The notes beneath the pieces were generated by a model. That model was not told the origin of the DNA. It worked only from the letters and a program-made list of their open reading frames with translations, and ran no database searches. Both the position numbers and the translations under genes were made by a program. This document shows positions 1-6,595 of a stretch of DNA of 12,294 bases, one piece after another. This DNA comes from Rickettsiales bacterium (GTDB lineage Bacteria; Pseudomonadota; Alphaproteobacteria; Rickettsiales; UBA1997). Positions within the stretch are counted from its first letter, which is position 1. Each line of letters opens with the position of its first letter. Where the stretch lies: positions 1-12,294 of the forward strand of contig CANEUK010000019.1 of assembly GCA_947441695.1 (NCBI GenBank), in the 5' to 3' direction.

Positions 1-84
1 CCCAAAAGAAATATCAAATTTTTTGCACAAAAATTTATCCAGACGAAGGTTTTCAAACTCTTGATTTACTTGAACTAAAGCCAC
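1..84 (-). CDS. RluA-family pseudouridine synthase, N-terminal S4 domain (partial)
   Basis: Reading leftward from a GTG at 84-82 gives an open frame of 28 codons that runs off the left edge. The peptide contains ENLRLDKFLCKKFDIS, which fits the start of an S4 RNA-binding domain (RLDKFL followed by a basic/aromatic stretch) as found at the N-terminus of RluC/RluD-type 23S rRNA pseudouridine synthases. The GTG lies five bases after the crcB stop, so the two are probably cotranscribed. A fluoride channel gene next to an RluA-family gene is an arrangement I associate with alphaproteobacteria. No Shine-Dalgarno is visible, and the GTG was chosen because it is the first possible start after crcB. 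Other S4 proteins (YlmH-like, tyrosyl-tRNA synthetase C-terminus) cannot be excluded from 28 residues. Confidence 0.6.
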   Translation of the reverse strand, partial: MALVQVNQEFENLRLDKFLCKKFDISFG

Positions 85-89
85 GATTT

Positions 90-479
90 TTAAGAAAAAA
101 TTAATTTGCTGGCGTAAAAGCCAAAGAATAACGCCAAAATTGCCAATAACACGGTTGAAGCTGCGTAAATAAAGGCTTGCAAAATTTGCCCCGCAGTTGC
201 AAGGCGAAAAAAGTCGAGTGAAAAAGCCGAAAAAGTGGTAAATCCGCCCAAAAATCCAGCGAATAAAAAGTTTTTTAAGCGCGGGTCAAAATTATCAAAA
301 TTTTCGATCACAAAATAATAAAGCACGCCCGCCAACATTGAGCCCAAAACGTTGACGCCAAAAGTTCCCCAGGGAAATTTTGCCAAAACGCCGCCAGAAA
401 TCTTGGTAATCGCCTCGACCAACAAATGCCGCGCCACCGCGCCAAACCCGCCACCAATGGCGATTAGAAATAGGTTCAT
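90..479 (-). CDS. crcB: Fluoride-specific ion channel CrcB/FluC
   Basis: This is a 129-residue, four-helix membrane protein with the Fluc family signatures. They are a glycine-rich first helix with GGGFGAVARH (residues 9-18), GTFGVNVLGS (38-47) carrying the pore asparagine N43, and GFLGGFTTFSAFSLD (75-89) containing the TTFS segment with the pore phenylalanines F80 and F83 and the break that binds the central sodium ion. Family members work as antiparallel dimers that let fluoride leave the cytoplasm. The length is normal. The start is ATG at 479, and no Shine-Dalgarno is evident upstream. The 62-base gap to the AlbA_2 gene contains a small palindrome (GTTAAA/TTTAAC, 509-523) and nothing that fits a fluoride riboswitch. 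It probably forms an operon with the pseudouridine synthase gene downstream. Confidence 0.95.
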   Translation of the reverse strand: MNLFLIAIGGGFGAVARHLLVEAITKISGGVLAKFPWGTFGVNVLGSMLAGVLYYFVIENFDNFDPRLKNFLFAGFLGGFTTFSAFSLDFFRLATAGQILQAFIYAASTVLLAILALFFGFYASKLIFS

Positions 480-541
480 GTTTGTGATTATTCTGTTTTT
501 GCTTTTGTGTTAAAATCTTTAACTAGTCAATTTAAAAGGGG

Positions 542-1591
542 TTAATCAATTAAATCTAAAAATTTGGAAGGTTCTTTGAAATATTGCTCGCATAACAAAA
601 TAAATTTTTGACTATATTTTTTTATGTTTCCTTTTTCACTACTCCAAAAAAGACTCTCTTCGCTCTCCACCCCTTCTTTTTCTTTAATTTTCGATAGCAG
701 ATAAGTTATTGAGTAGGATTTTTCACCCACAAAGAATTTGCCGAATTTCTTTCTTTTAGACCCACTTTCGACAGGTATAATTTTTTCTTTGATTCCAGTA
801 ATTTTTTGTATTGCTTCTGCAACGCTACCAATACCCTCATATGGATGGCTAATATTTGGATTAGTATTTCTTTCCAGAATCTCTAGAGTGTTAAGATTCT
901 TTATTTCCCCTTTTAAAATAAGGGCTGGCGCACCATTTTTTTCAACAAACTGACCTTCTTTGATAAACTTTATTTTATCTAGCGTGTCTTTATCGATTAT
1001 AATTTTTTTGTCACCTGCATACATCTCTCCATCGTAACTAAATACACCGATATTTGAAACTCCAACTTGGGAAATCTTTGTAATATGCTTTATCCAAAGC
1101 TCCTTTTCTTTGTCCTTTTCTCTTTGAATTAAACTCATCAAATCTTGAGCTTTTATTTCTTCAGTTTGCGAATGATATCTAAAATAAATCGCCCCAGCTC
1201 TTAATTTTGCATTCCCGTCATTTTGTTTACAAATCACGGGTTTTATAAGCGATTCCTCTATTTTCAAAACTCCAAATTCTACCTCTTCATCATTAATTAC
1301 TTGAGCAAATTCAGTAAATTTAAATTCTACTTTTGTGGATAGAGTATTTTGCAATTCTACTTCTAAAAATTTTCCATCATAATCTCTAAAATCTTTCGAC
1401 TTATTTCCTAAGCCAATTGGCTCTTTAGGCTTGTCTTTGACTCCAAACACAATGCACCCTCCGCTGTTGTTGGCAAAGGCGCAAATGCTTCTAATGTATG
1501 ATTTTACATTTCTGCTAAAGCTTTCTTTAAACTCCAACTTGGTTGATTCTCTATTAACAACAAAGCCATTTTTTATCGTTAAATTGTTCAT
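542..1591 (-). CDS. AlbA_2 (Schlafen-type) domain protein, putative ATP/nucleic-acid binding
   Basis: This is a 349-residue protein. Residues about 13-160 match the AlbA_2 (also called Schlafen AlbA or AAA_4) domain: ESTKLEFKES (15-24) with its acidic/lysine motif, SICAFANNSGGCIVFGVKD (35-53), and the end of the domain with GAIYFRYHSQTEEIKAQD (133-150) followed by a charged helix. Proteins with this domain are usually annotated as ATP-binding or transcriptional regulators, and the eukaryotic Schlafen relatives include RNases. The biochemical role here is unknown. Residues 160-349 are lysine/glutamate-rich and match nothing I recognise. It may end in a small helical DNA-binding module near 285-345, which is inference. 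The gene interrupts otherwise housekeeping neighbours and is flanked upstream by a REP-like hairpin, so it looks like an accessory or transferred gene, possibly linked to defence. The start is ATG at 1591, with no clear Shine-Dalgarno. Confidence 0.8.
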   Translation of the reverse strand: MNNLTIKNGFVVNRESTKLEFKESFSRNVKSYIRSICAFANNSGGCIVFGVKDKPKEPIGLGNKSKDFRDYDGKFLEVELQNTLSTKVEFKFTEFAQVINDEEVEFGVLKIEESLIKPVICKQNDGNAKLRAGAIYFRYHSQTEEIKAQDLMSLIQREKDKEKELWIKHITKISQVGVSNIGVFSYDGEMYAGDKKIIIDKDTLDKIKFIKEGQFVEKNGAPALILKGEIKNLNTLEILERNTNPNISHPYEGIGSVAEAIQKITGIKEKIIPVESGSKRKKFGKFFVGEKSYSITYLLSKIKEKEGVESEESLFWSSEKGNIKKYSQKFILLCEQYFKEPSKFLDLID

Positions 1592-1644
1592 GTATCGATT
1601 ATTTTAATTTATCACTGGCGGTTTTTGGATTTTTGGTTGGCTTT

Positions 1645-1690
1645 CAAACCCCTAACCCCAACCCTCTTACGCAAGGGGAGAGGGAGTTTG
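1645..1690. repeat. REP-like extragenic palindrome
   Basis: This is a G/C-rich hairpin in otherwise AT-rich intergenic DNA. The outer stem is CAAACCCCT (1645-1653) against AGGGAGTTTG (1681-1690) with one bulged A. The inner stem is CCTCTT (1663-1668) against AAGGGG (1673-1678), with one G-T pair and the loop ACGC. An alternative pairing is CCCTCT (1662-1667) with AGAGGG (1679-1684). The sequence style (CCCTAACCCCAACCCTCT ... GGGGAGAGGG) resembles dispersed extragenic palindromes seen in many bacterial genomes. It lies just upstream of the AlbA_2 gene start. Confidence 0.6.
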
Positions 1691-1707
1691 TTCGAACTAA
1701 AAAAATT

Positions 1708-1766
1708 ACTTTGATTGCGGGACTTTGATTGTGGATTAAATTTTGATTATGATTTTTGATTCTGAT
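1708..1766. repeat. Short tandem repeats built on TTTGATT
   Basis: Two 14-bp units, ACTTTGATTGCGGG (1708-1721) and ACTTTGATTGTGGA (1722-1735), are followed by two 13-bp units, TTTTGATTATGAT (1741-1753) and TTTTGATTCTGAT (1754-1766), which run up to the metK stop codon. All share a TTTGATT core, which points to replication slippage. No function is suggested. Confidence 0.6.
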
Positions 1767-2924
1767 TTACCCCAATTTCTTCAATTTTTCTGCCAAATCG
1801 GTTTTTTCCCAGGAAAAGCCGCCGTCAGATTCGGGTTCTCTGCCGAAATGTCCGTAGGTTGAGGTGCGTTTGTAGATTGGGCGATTTAGTTGCAAGTGAT
1901 TTCTGATTCCGCGCGGGCTTAAATCGACTAACTCGTTGATAATTTTAACCAAATCTTCACCAACAACACCGGTTTTATGATTATTGACATAAAGTGATAA
2001 AGGCTTGGAAACGCCAATTGCGTAAGCAATTTGAATGGTGCATTTTGTTGCCAAACCCGCCGCCACCACATTTTTTGCCAAATAGCGCGCCATATAAGCG
2101 GCGGAGCGATCAACTTTGGTTGGATCTTTTCCAGAAAACGCGCCGCCGCCGTGCGGAGCTGCGCCGCCGTAAGTATCGACAATGATTTTTCGGCCAGTCA
2201 AACCAGCGTCGCCGTCGGGGCCGCCAATAACAAATTTTCCAGTTGGATTTACCAAAAATTTTTCTTCAGCGCACATCCAATTTGCGGGCAAAGATTTTTC
2301 TACGTAAGGGCGAATTAAGTCGCGAACTTGTTTTTGCGTTGTGCCATCGACATGTTGAATTGAAACCAAAACGGTTTCGGCGCAAACTGGCGCGCCGTTT
2401 TCGTAGCGCAAAGTGACTTGGCTTTTGGCGTCGGGCCCCAAATTTGGCAACTCGCCCGCGCGCACAGCGTCCATAATATTTTGCAAAATTCTATGCGCAT
2501 AATAAATGGCTGCGGGCATTAGGCTTGGGGTTTCGCTGCAAGCGTAGCCAAACATAATTCCTTGGTCGCCAGCGCCCTCATCTTTTGCGCCAGCTGCGTC
2601 AACGCCAATTGCAATATCCGCAGATTGGGCGTGAATTAGGTTGGTGATTTCTAAATTTTGCCAATGAAAACCTTGTTGCTCGTAACCGATTTGTTTGACG
2701 GTGCTGCGAATAATATTTTCAACATCTTTTTTTGAAATTTCTGGAGCACGAATTTCGCCGCCAATTATGACGCGATTGGTTGTAGCAAATGTTTCAATGG
2801 CTAAACGGGAATAAGGATCTTTGGTTAAATAAGCATCAACAAGAGCATCTGAAATTTGATCGCAGATTTTGTCAGGATGACCTTCGGAAACCGATTCAGA
2901 AGTAAAAAGAAAATTTTTTGGCAT
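1767..2924 (-). CDS. metK: S-adenosylmethionine synthase
   Basis: This is the cytoplasmic methionine adenosyltransferase, which makes S-adenosylmethionine from methionine and ATP, releasing phosphate and diphosphate. The 385 residues are full length. Hallmarks in order are SEGHPDK (13-19, with active-site H16), GAGDQG (117-122, the adenine and active-site signature), FVIGGPDGDAGLTGRKIIVDTYGG (231-254), and the P-loop-like GGGAFSGKD (259-267) with K266. The enzyme supplies methyl donor for cellular methylases, including the restriction methylase at the right end. The start is ATG at 2924, without a visible Shine-Dalgarno, as for most genes here. It lies downstream of gltX on the same strand, separated by 115 bases that hold their own promoter-like sequence, so it is probably transcribed separately. 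I could not find a SAM riboswitch in that leader. Confidence 0.97.
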   Translation of the reverse strand: MPKNFLFTSESVSEGHPDKICDQISDALVDAYLTKDPYSRLAIETFATTNRVIIGGEIRAPEISKKDVENIIRSTVKQIGYEQQGFHWQNLEITNLIHAQSADIAIGVDAAGAKDEGAGDQGIMFGYACSETPSLMPAAIYYAHRILQNIMDAVRAGELPNLGPDAKSQVTLRYENGAPVCAETVLVSIQHVDGTTQKQVRDLIRPYVEKSLPANWMCAEEKFLVNPTGKFVIGGPDGDAGLTGRKIIVDTYGGAAPHGGGAFSGKDPTKVDRSAAYMARYLAKNVVAAGLATKCTIQIAYAIGVSKPLSLYVNNHKTGVVGEDLVKIINELVDLSPRGIRNHLQLNRPIYKRTSTYGHFGREPESDGGFSWEKTDLAEKLKKLG

Positions 2925-2958
2925 TGCTTAAAAGTTTGTTTTGATTGGCGGAAAGGCT

Positions 2959-2986
2959 TTTGTAAAAAAAAATAAGTGAGGTTCAA
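2959..2986 (-). promoter_or_regulatory. Possible metK promoter
   Basis: On the minus strand, TTGAAC (2986-2981) is followed after 16 bases by TACAAA (2964-2959). These match the sigma-70 boxes at 5/6 and 4/6 positions. The predicted transcript would start about 28 bases before the metK ATG. AT-rich DNA gives such matches easily, so this is tentative. Confidence 0.35.
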
Positions 2987-3014
2987 TTTTGTGTTGCGCG
3001 CTTTCAAAATTGAA
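2982..3014. repeat. Perfect 10-bp inverted repeat upstream of metK
   Basis: TTCAATTTTG (2982-2991) and CAAAATTGAA (3005-3014) are exact reverse complements separated by 13 bases containing GCGCGC. Next to it is an A/T palindrome (AAAAAAGCTTTTTT, 3018-3031). It lies between the gltX stop and metK and overlaps the proposed metK -35 box. It could be a gltX transcript end or an operator. A run of nine T follows on the minus strand but starts about nine bases past the stem, which is poor for an intrinsic terminator. Confidence 0.45.
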
Positions 3015-3039
3015 GGAAAAAAAGCTTTTTTAAATCAAA

Positions 3040-4485
3040 CTATACCAAAACGAAGTTTGAATTTGATTTAGCAATGGCGTTTTTAATTCGGCGCAAAACT
3101 TCGGTTTTTTGCAAAATTTCAATTACGTCAAAAATTCCGCCAGCAGAAGAACCGGAATAAGTTAAAGCAATTCTAAGCGCGGGGCCAAAATCTTTGATTT
3201 TTAAAGCACGCGCGGCGGCAAAATTATCGAGAGAATTTTTAATTTCGTTGTGGTTGAAATTTTCTAAATCGTCAAAAACTTTTTGCAATTCGGCGATTAA
3301 AGATTTTTTTTCGACCAAAATTTTTTGGTCTTCTTGGCCAAAATCTTTTGTAAATTTATCTCGATAAATCACAACGCGAGCCGCCAATTCACCAAGCAAG
3401 CTTGAAGATATTTTGCAAAAATTAATCGCTTTTAAAATTCTGGTTTTTTCTTCTAAATTAATCGGCTCAAACTTTGAAAACTCTGCTAATTCAGACCAAT
3501 TTTCGCCTTGTTCAAATAATAATTTAAAAAGCTCTTCGTTGGTTTTTTCTTTGATGTAATATTTGTTCACCGAACTCAACTTTACAAAATCAAAGCGCGA
3601 AGGCGATTTTCCAACTTTATCAAGCGAAAACCATTCAATCGCTTGCGCGTCAGAAATAATTTCAGAATCGCCGTGCGACCAGCCCAAACGCAACAAATAA
3701 TTGCGCAGGCTTTCTGGCAAATATCCCATTTTTTTATAATCAATCACCGAAGTTGCGCCGTGGCGTTTAGAAAGTTTTGCGCCGTCAGAACCGTGAATTA
3801 GCGGAATGTGAGCAAATTCTGGAACTTTCCAATCCATTGCTTGGTAAATAATTTTTTGACGAAAAGCGTTGGTTAAATGATCGTCGCCGCGAATTATGTG
3901 AGAAATTTTCATGTCGTAATCGTCAACCACAACCGCCAACATGTAAGTCGGAGTTGAATCGCCGCGCAACATTACTAAATCGTCAAGTTCAGAATTTTTA
4001 ACCCGAATTTCGCCTTGAACCAAATCGCGAATTATGGTTTCGCCCTCAATTGGAGCCTTAATTCTGACAACTGGTTTTATGCTTGAAGATTGCGATTGAA
4101 ACTTGTTTCGCCACGGGCTTTTAAAACGAAAAACTTGATTTTTGGCTTCAGAAGCGGCGCGCATTTCTTCTAGTTCTTCTTGCGAAGTGTAGCAAAAATA
4201 AGCTTGTTTTTTTTCAAGCAGCTTTTGCACAATTTTTTGATGACGAGCTAAATTTTTTGATTGCAAAATAAAGTTTTCATCGGGCTTCAAGCCAAGCCAA
4301 TCAAGACCTTCAAAAATTGCGTTAATTGCAGAATCGGTTGATCTTTGTTCGTCGGTATCTTCAATTCTAAGCAAAAATTTGCCGCCATTTCGGCGTGCAA
4401 AAAGATAATTGAATAAGGCGGTGCGCGCTCCGCCAATATGCAAATAACCAGTTGGAGATGGTGCAAAACGAACAATTACAGACAT
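3040..4485 (-). CDS. gltX: Glutamate--tRNA ligase
   Basis: This class I aminoacyl-tRNA synthetase attaches glutamate to tRNA-Glu. Many alphaproteobacterial versions also charge tRNA-Gln for the amidotransferase route, but which type this is cannot be read from the sequence. With the ATG at 4485 it has 481 residues, a normal length. The N-terminus VRFAPSPTGYLHIGGARTAL carries the HIGH-type box (H16-I-G-G), and the KMSKS box appears as KLSKR (237-241). The C-terminal helical anticodon-binding domain follows. An upstream TTG at 4518 would add 11 residues (SRNLKSKSFF...) that do not belong to the family, so I prefer the ATG, although neither has a Shine-Dalgarno. The last residues, SNSNFVLV, extend past the usual end and are encoded by a fragment of the dispersed element described at 6403-6489. 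Confidence 0.96.
   Translation of the reverse strand: MSVIVRFAPSPTGYLHIGGARTALFNYLFARRNGGKFLLRIEDTDEQRSTDSAINAIFEGLDWLGLKPDENFILQSKNLARHQKIVQKLLEKKQAYFCYTSQEELEEMRAASEAKNQVFRFKSPWRNKFQSQSSSIKPVVRIKAPIEGETIIRDLVQGEIRVKNSELDDLVMLRGDSTPTYMLAVVVDDYDMKISHIIRGDDHLTNAFRQKIIYQAMDWKVPEFAHIPLIHGSDGAKLSKRHGATSVIDYKKMGYLPESLRNYLLRLGWSHGDSEIISDAQAIEWFSLDKVGKSPSRFDFVKLSSVNKYYIKEKTNEELFKLLFEQGENWSELAEFSKFEPINLEEKTRILKAINFCKISSSLLGELAARVVIYRDKFTKDFGQEDQKILVEKKSLIAELQKVFDDLENFNHNEIKNSLDNFAAARALKIKDFGPALRIALTYSGSSAGGIFDVIEILQKTEVLRRIKNAIAKSNSNFVLV
3048..3068 (+). repeat. Fragment of the 87-bp structured element at the 3' end of gltX
   Basis: These 21 bases are identical to 6465-6485, the right half of hairpin II of the 87-bp element. 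The left arm is not conserved here. It instead reads ATCAAACTATACCAA, so the hairpin is degenerate, though AAATCAAA (3032-3039) and TTTGATTT (3062-3069) can pair around the gltX stop. The fragment runs antisense to gltX and encodes its terminal residues. Confidence 0.6.
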
Positions 4486-4511
4486 AAAAAAAGATTTTGA
4501 TTTTAGGTTTC

Positions 4512-4540
4512 TTGACAATCAAGCGAGCCAAAAACATTAT
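4512..4540 (+). promoter_or_regulatory. Sigma-70-like promoter for the secretion ATPase gene
   Basis: A perfect TTGACA (4512-4517) is followed after exactly 17 bases by CATTAT (4535-4540, 4/6 match). Transcription would start near 4547, giving a leader of roughly 87 bases. The -35 box sits within the small palindrome CTTGA-CAA-TCAAG (4511-4523), which could be an operator. It lies in the divergent gltX/gspE intergenic region. Confidence 0.55.
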
Positions 4541-4555
4541 TTAAAAAGTTATTTT

Positions 4556-4601
4556 CCTATAGAACCTTCGCTGAATCTGAGGTTAAAAAATTTAGCATAG
4601 G
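4556..4601 (+). promoter_or_regulatory. Possible leader hairpin of the secretion ATPase mRNA
   Basis: CCTAT (4556-4560) can pair with ATAGG (4597-4601) around an inner stem AACCT (4563-4567) with AGGTT (4580-4584). It falls in the predicted untranslated leader. It has no match to a riboswitch I know, and chance is quite possible. Confidence 0.25.
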
Positions 4602-4633
4602 TTATTAAAAAACACTCAATTTCATTAAAAAAG

Positions 4634-6337
4634 ATGCCAATTTCACCAGCTAATTCCGACATTGGAGCAAGACTTATAGAAAAGAAAGTTATCTCCGAAG
4701 ATCAATTAATAATTGCCCTAAAAGAAAGAGCGCGATTAAAAGAAGCAAAAACCGTTGGCGCCATTTTGGTTGAAATGGGTTTTGTTTCTGAAGGAGTTTT
4801 GGGAGAAATTTTAAACGAAACAAGTGGGATCAAAAAATTTGATATAAAATCATCAATAATTGATGCCAAATTGGTTAAAAAAGTTCCAAAAGAATTTGCT
4901 TCTAACAACAAAATAATTCCCGTTTCTTATACTCACGATTCAATTGTGGTGGGCATGTCCGACGTTTTTGACATTGTTACAATTGATCAAGTTCGCAAAT
5001 TTTTTCCACCAAATTTTCGCATTACTCCAGTTTATGTTTCCGAGGTCGATATTTTGCAATCTATCGACCAATATTACGACTATGAAATGTCGATTGAAGG
5101 AATTTTAAAAGAGATTGAAAGTGCTGGAACGCAAAAAATTAACGACGAAACCCAGCTGAAAGGCGACTATAAAAGTCCAATGGTAAGATTGGTGGACAGT
5201 ATTTTAACCGATGCGGTACATCGCGGCGCTTCAGATTTGCACTTTGAGCCAGAAAATCTTTTCTTGAGAATTCGCTACCGTATAGACGGAAAATTAGTTC
5301 AAATTCGCAGCATTCACAAAGATTATTGGGCGGCAATTTCGGTGCGTATCAAAATTATGTCGGGAATGAATATTGCCGAAAGCCGCAAACCACAAGACGG
5401 AAGAATTAACTCTGAAATTTTAGGCAGAAAAATTGATTTTCGTGTTTCGACCCAACCAACAATTCACAGCGAAAATATCGTGATGCGTATTTTAGATGAA
5501 AAGCAATCAATTTTATCGCTCGATAAATTGGGTTTTTCTGAACACAGCATTAATTTAATCAAAAAAGTAGTACAACGTCCCGAAGGCGTAATCATCTTAA
5601 CTGGTCCAACTGGTTCAGGCAAAACTACCACACTTTACACAATTCTAAATTTCATTAACTCGATCGACAAAAATATAATGACGCTAGAAGACCCAGTTGA
5701 ATATCACATTCCACTGGTTCGTCAGTCAAATATTAGAAGCGATATTGGCATGGATTTTGCTTCGGGAATTAAAGCTTTGCTTCGCCAAGATCCTGACGTA
5801 ATTCTGGTTGGTGAGGTTCGCGATAAAGACACCGCAATTGCCGCCATTCAAGCCGCAATGACTGGTCACCAAGTTTATACCTCGCTTCACACCAACGATG
5901 CTTTGGGCGCAATTCCACGTTTAATGAATATTGGAGTTCCAAATTATTTAATGTCTGGATCTTTAATCTGCTTGGTTGCCCAACGTTTAGCTCGAAAACT
6001 TTGCAATCATTGCAAAAAAGAGCAGCCAGTTGATGTCTTTGAAAAAAGACTTCTTGGTTCTGGACATAGCAGCGTTAGTAAAATTTTTAAAGCTGTTGGA
6101 TGTGAAAAATGCCGTGGCGGATATAAAGGTCGCGTTGTAATTTGCGAAGTTTTAGCCTTTGATCGCGAACTTGACGAGCTTGTTATGGAAGGAGCCGGAA
6201 GAAAAGTAATGTTAACTCACGCTCTAAAAAACGGATTTGTTCCAATGGTTGAAGATGGTTTGCAAAAAGTGATTGCTGGAATAACCGATTTAAAAGAATT
6301 AATGCGAGTGGTTGATATGACCGACAGAATGAACTAG
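4634..6337 (+). CDS. gspE: GspE/PulE/PilB-family type II secretion or type IV pilus ATPase
   Basis: This is a 567-residue cytoplasmic hexameric ATPase that powers assembly of a type II pseudopilus or type IV pilus. The N-terminal part (about 1-150) is the GspE/MshE N-terminal domain (GARLIEKKVISEDQL, then VGAILVEMGFV). The catalytic part has Walker A GPTGSGKT (324-331, K330), the Asp box around TLEDPVEYHI, Walker B VILVGEVRD (389-397) and the His box TGHQVYTSLHTNDA. A zinc-binding tetracysteine follows (CNHC 457-460, CEKC 490-493), a feature of GspE and PilB extension ATPases and not of PilT. The start is ATG at 4634, downstream of a good promoter. None of the other secretion or pilus genes is in the window, so GspE and PilB cannot be separated. 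A terminator-like hairpin overlaps its stop codon. Confidence 0.92.
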   Translation: MPISPANSDIGARLIEKKVISEDQLIIALKERARLKEAKTVGAILVEMGFVSEGVLGEILNETSGIKKFDIKSSIIDAKLVKKVPKEFASNNKIIPVSYTHDSIVVGMSDVFDIVTIDQVRKFFPPNFRITPVYVSEVDILQSIDQYYDYEMSIEGILKEIESAGTQKINDETQLKGDYKSPMVRLVDSILTDAVHRGASDLHFEPENLFLRIRYRIDGKLVQIRSIHKDYWAAISVRIKIMSGMNIAESRKPQDGRINSEILGRKIDFRVSTQPTIHSENIVMRILDEKQSILSLDKLGFSEHSINLIKKVVQRPEGVIILTGPTGSGKTTTLYTILNFINSIDKNIMTLEDPVEYHIPLVRQSNIRSDIGMDFASGIKALLRQDPDVILVGEVRDKDTAIAAIQAAMTGHQVYTSLHTNDALGAIPRLMNIGVPNYLMSGSLICLVAQRLARKLCNHCKKEQPVDVFEKRLLGSGHSSVSKIFKAVGCEKCRGGYKGRVVICEVLAFDRELDELVMEGAGRKVMLTHALKNGFVPMVEDGLQKVIAGITDLKELMRVVDMTDRMN

Positions 6338-6357
6338 AGACAGGCTCTAGATATTTT
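6334..6357 (+). terminator. Weak intrinsic terminator after the secretion ATPase gene
   Basis: CTAGAG (6334-6339) and CTCTAG (6345-6350) form a perfect 6-bp stem with the loop ACAGG, followed by ATATTTTT. The stem includes the gspE stop codon. It is short and only half G/C, so termination may be partial. Confidence 0.45.
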
Positions 6358-6402
6358 TATCTACACCAAGTCTGATTGAAGAAGTGGATTTTTCTTAAAA
6401 TA

Positions 6403-6489
6403 AAAAATCTATCGCGGATGCTCGAATTTATTTCGTGTGTAGCAATTCAACCAAACCCAAATTCAAACGAAGTTTGAATTTGATTGAGT
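6403..6489 (+). repeat. 87-bp structured palindromic element, intergenic copy
   Basis: This copy aligns without gaps to 11261-11175 on the minus strand, with 58 of 87 positions identical. Conserved blocks are AAAAATCTAT (1-10 of the element), AGCAATTCAA (39-48), CAAATTC (56-62) and GAATTTGATTGAGT (74-87). Hairpin I here is GCTCGAA ... TTCGTGT with a 5-base loop and one T-T mismatch. Hairpin II is CAAATTCAAAC (6458-6468) and GTTTGAATTTG (6472-6482), a perfect 11-bp stem with loop GAA. The reading frame that is coding in the other copy is also free of stops across this one. It has no T-run on either side, so it is not a simple terminator. It ends about 106 bases before the apaG ATG. Confidence 0.8.
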
Positions 6490-6595
6490 GCAATTATTTC
6501 TAATTTTTCAAAAATTCAATTTGCTAATTTTCATGAGACAACTTTTGAAATCGAACAAATCGCTTCAAGAAGACTTTTTCGGAGATTCTCAATCT

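Noticed and set aside
480..541. Fluoride riboswitch upstream of crcB
   Set aside because: The 62-base AT-rich gap has none of the conserved fluoride aptamer features. Only a 6-bp palindrome is seen.
1928..2500. Several open frames overlapping metK on both strands
   Set aside because: They are shadows of metK with no domain features and rare residue composition.
2925..3039. SAM riboswitch in the metK leader
   Set aside because: I looked for SAM-II, SAM-V and SAM/SAH patterns by eye and found no consistent core. Only simple inverted repeats are present.
4486..4518. TTG start at 4518 for gltX
   Set aside because: The extra 11 residues precede the conserved VRFAPSPTG start and run into the gspE promoter region. 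ATG 4485 fits the family.
6387..6409. GATTTTT/AAAAATC inverted repeat as a second gspE terminator
   Set aside because: The stem is almost all A-T and its right arm belongs to the conserved start of the 87-bp element, so a terminator role is not supported.
6488..6595. GTG start at 6488 giving a 174-residue ApaG
   Set aside because: The added 36 residues overlap the end of the 87-bp element, do not resemble ApaG and lack a ribosome site. ATG 6596 has GGAG upstream.
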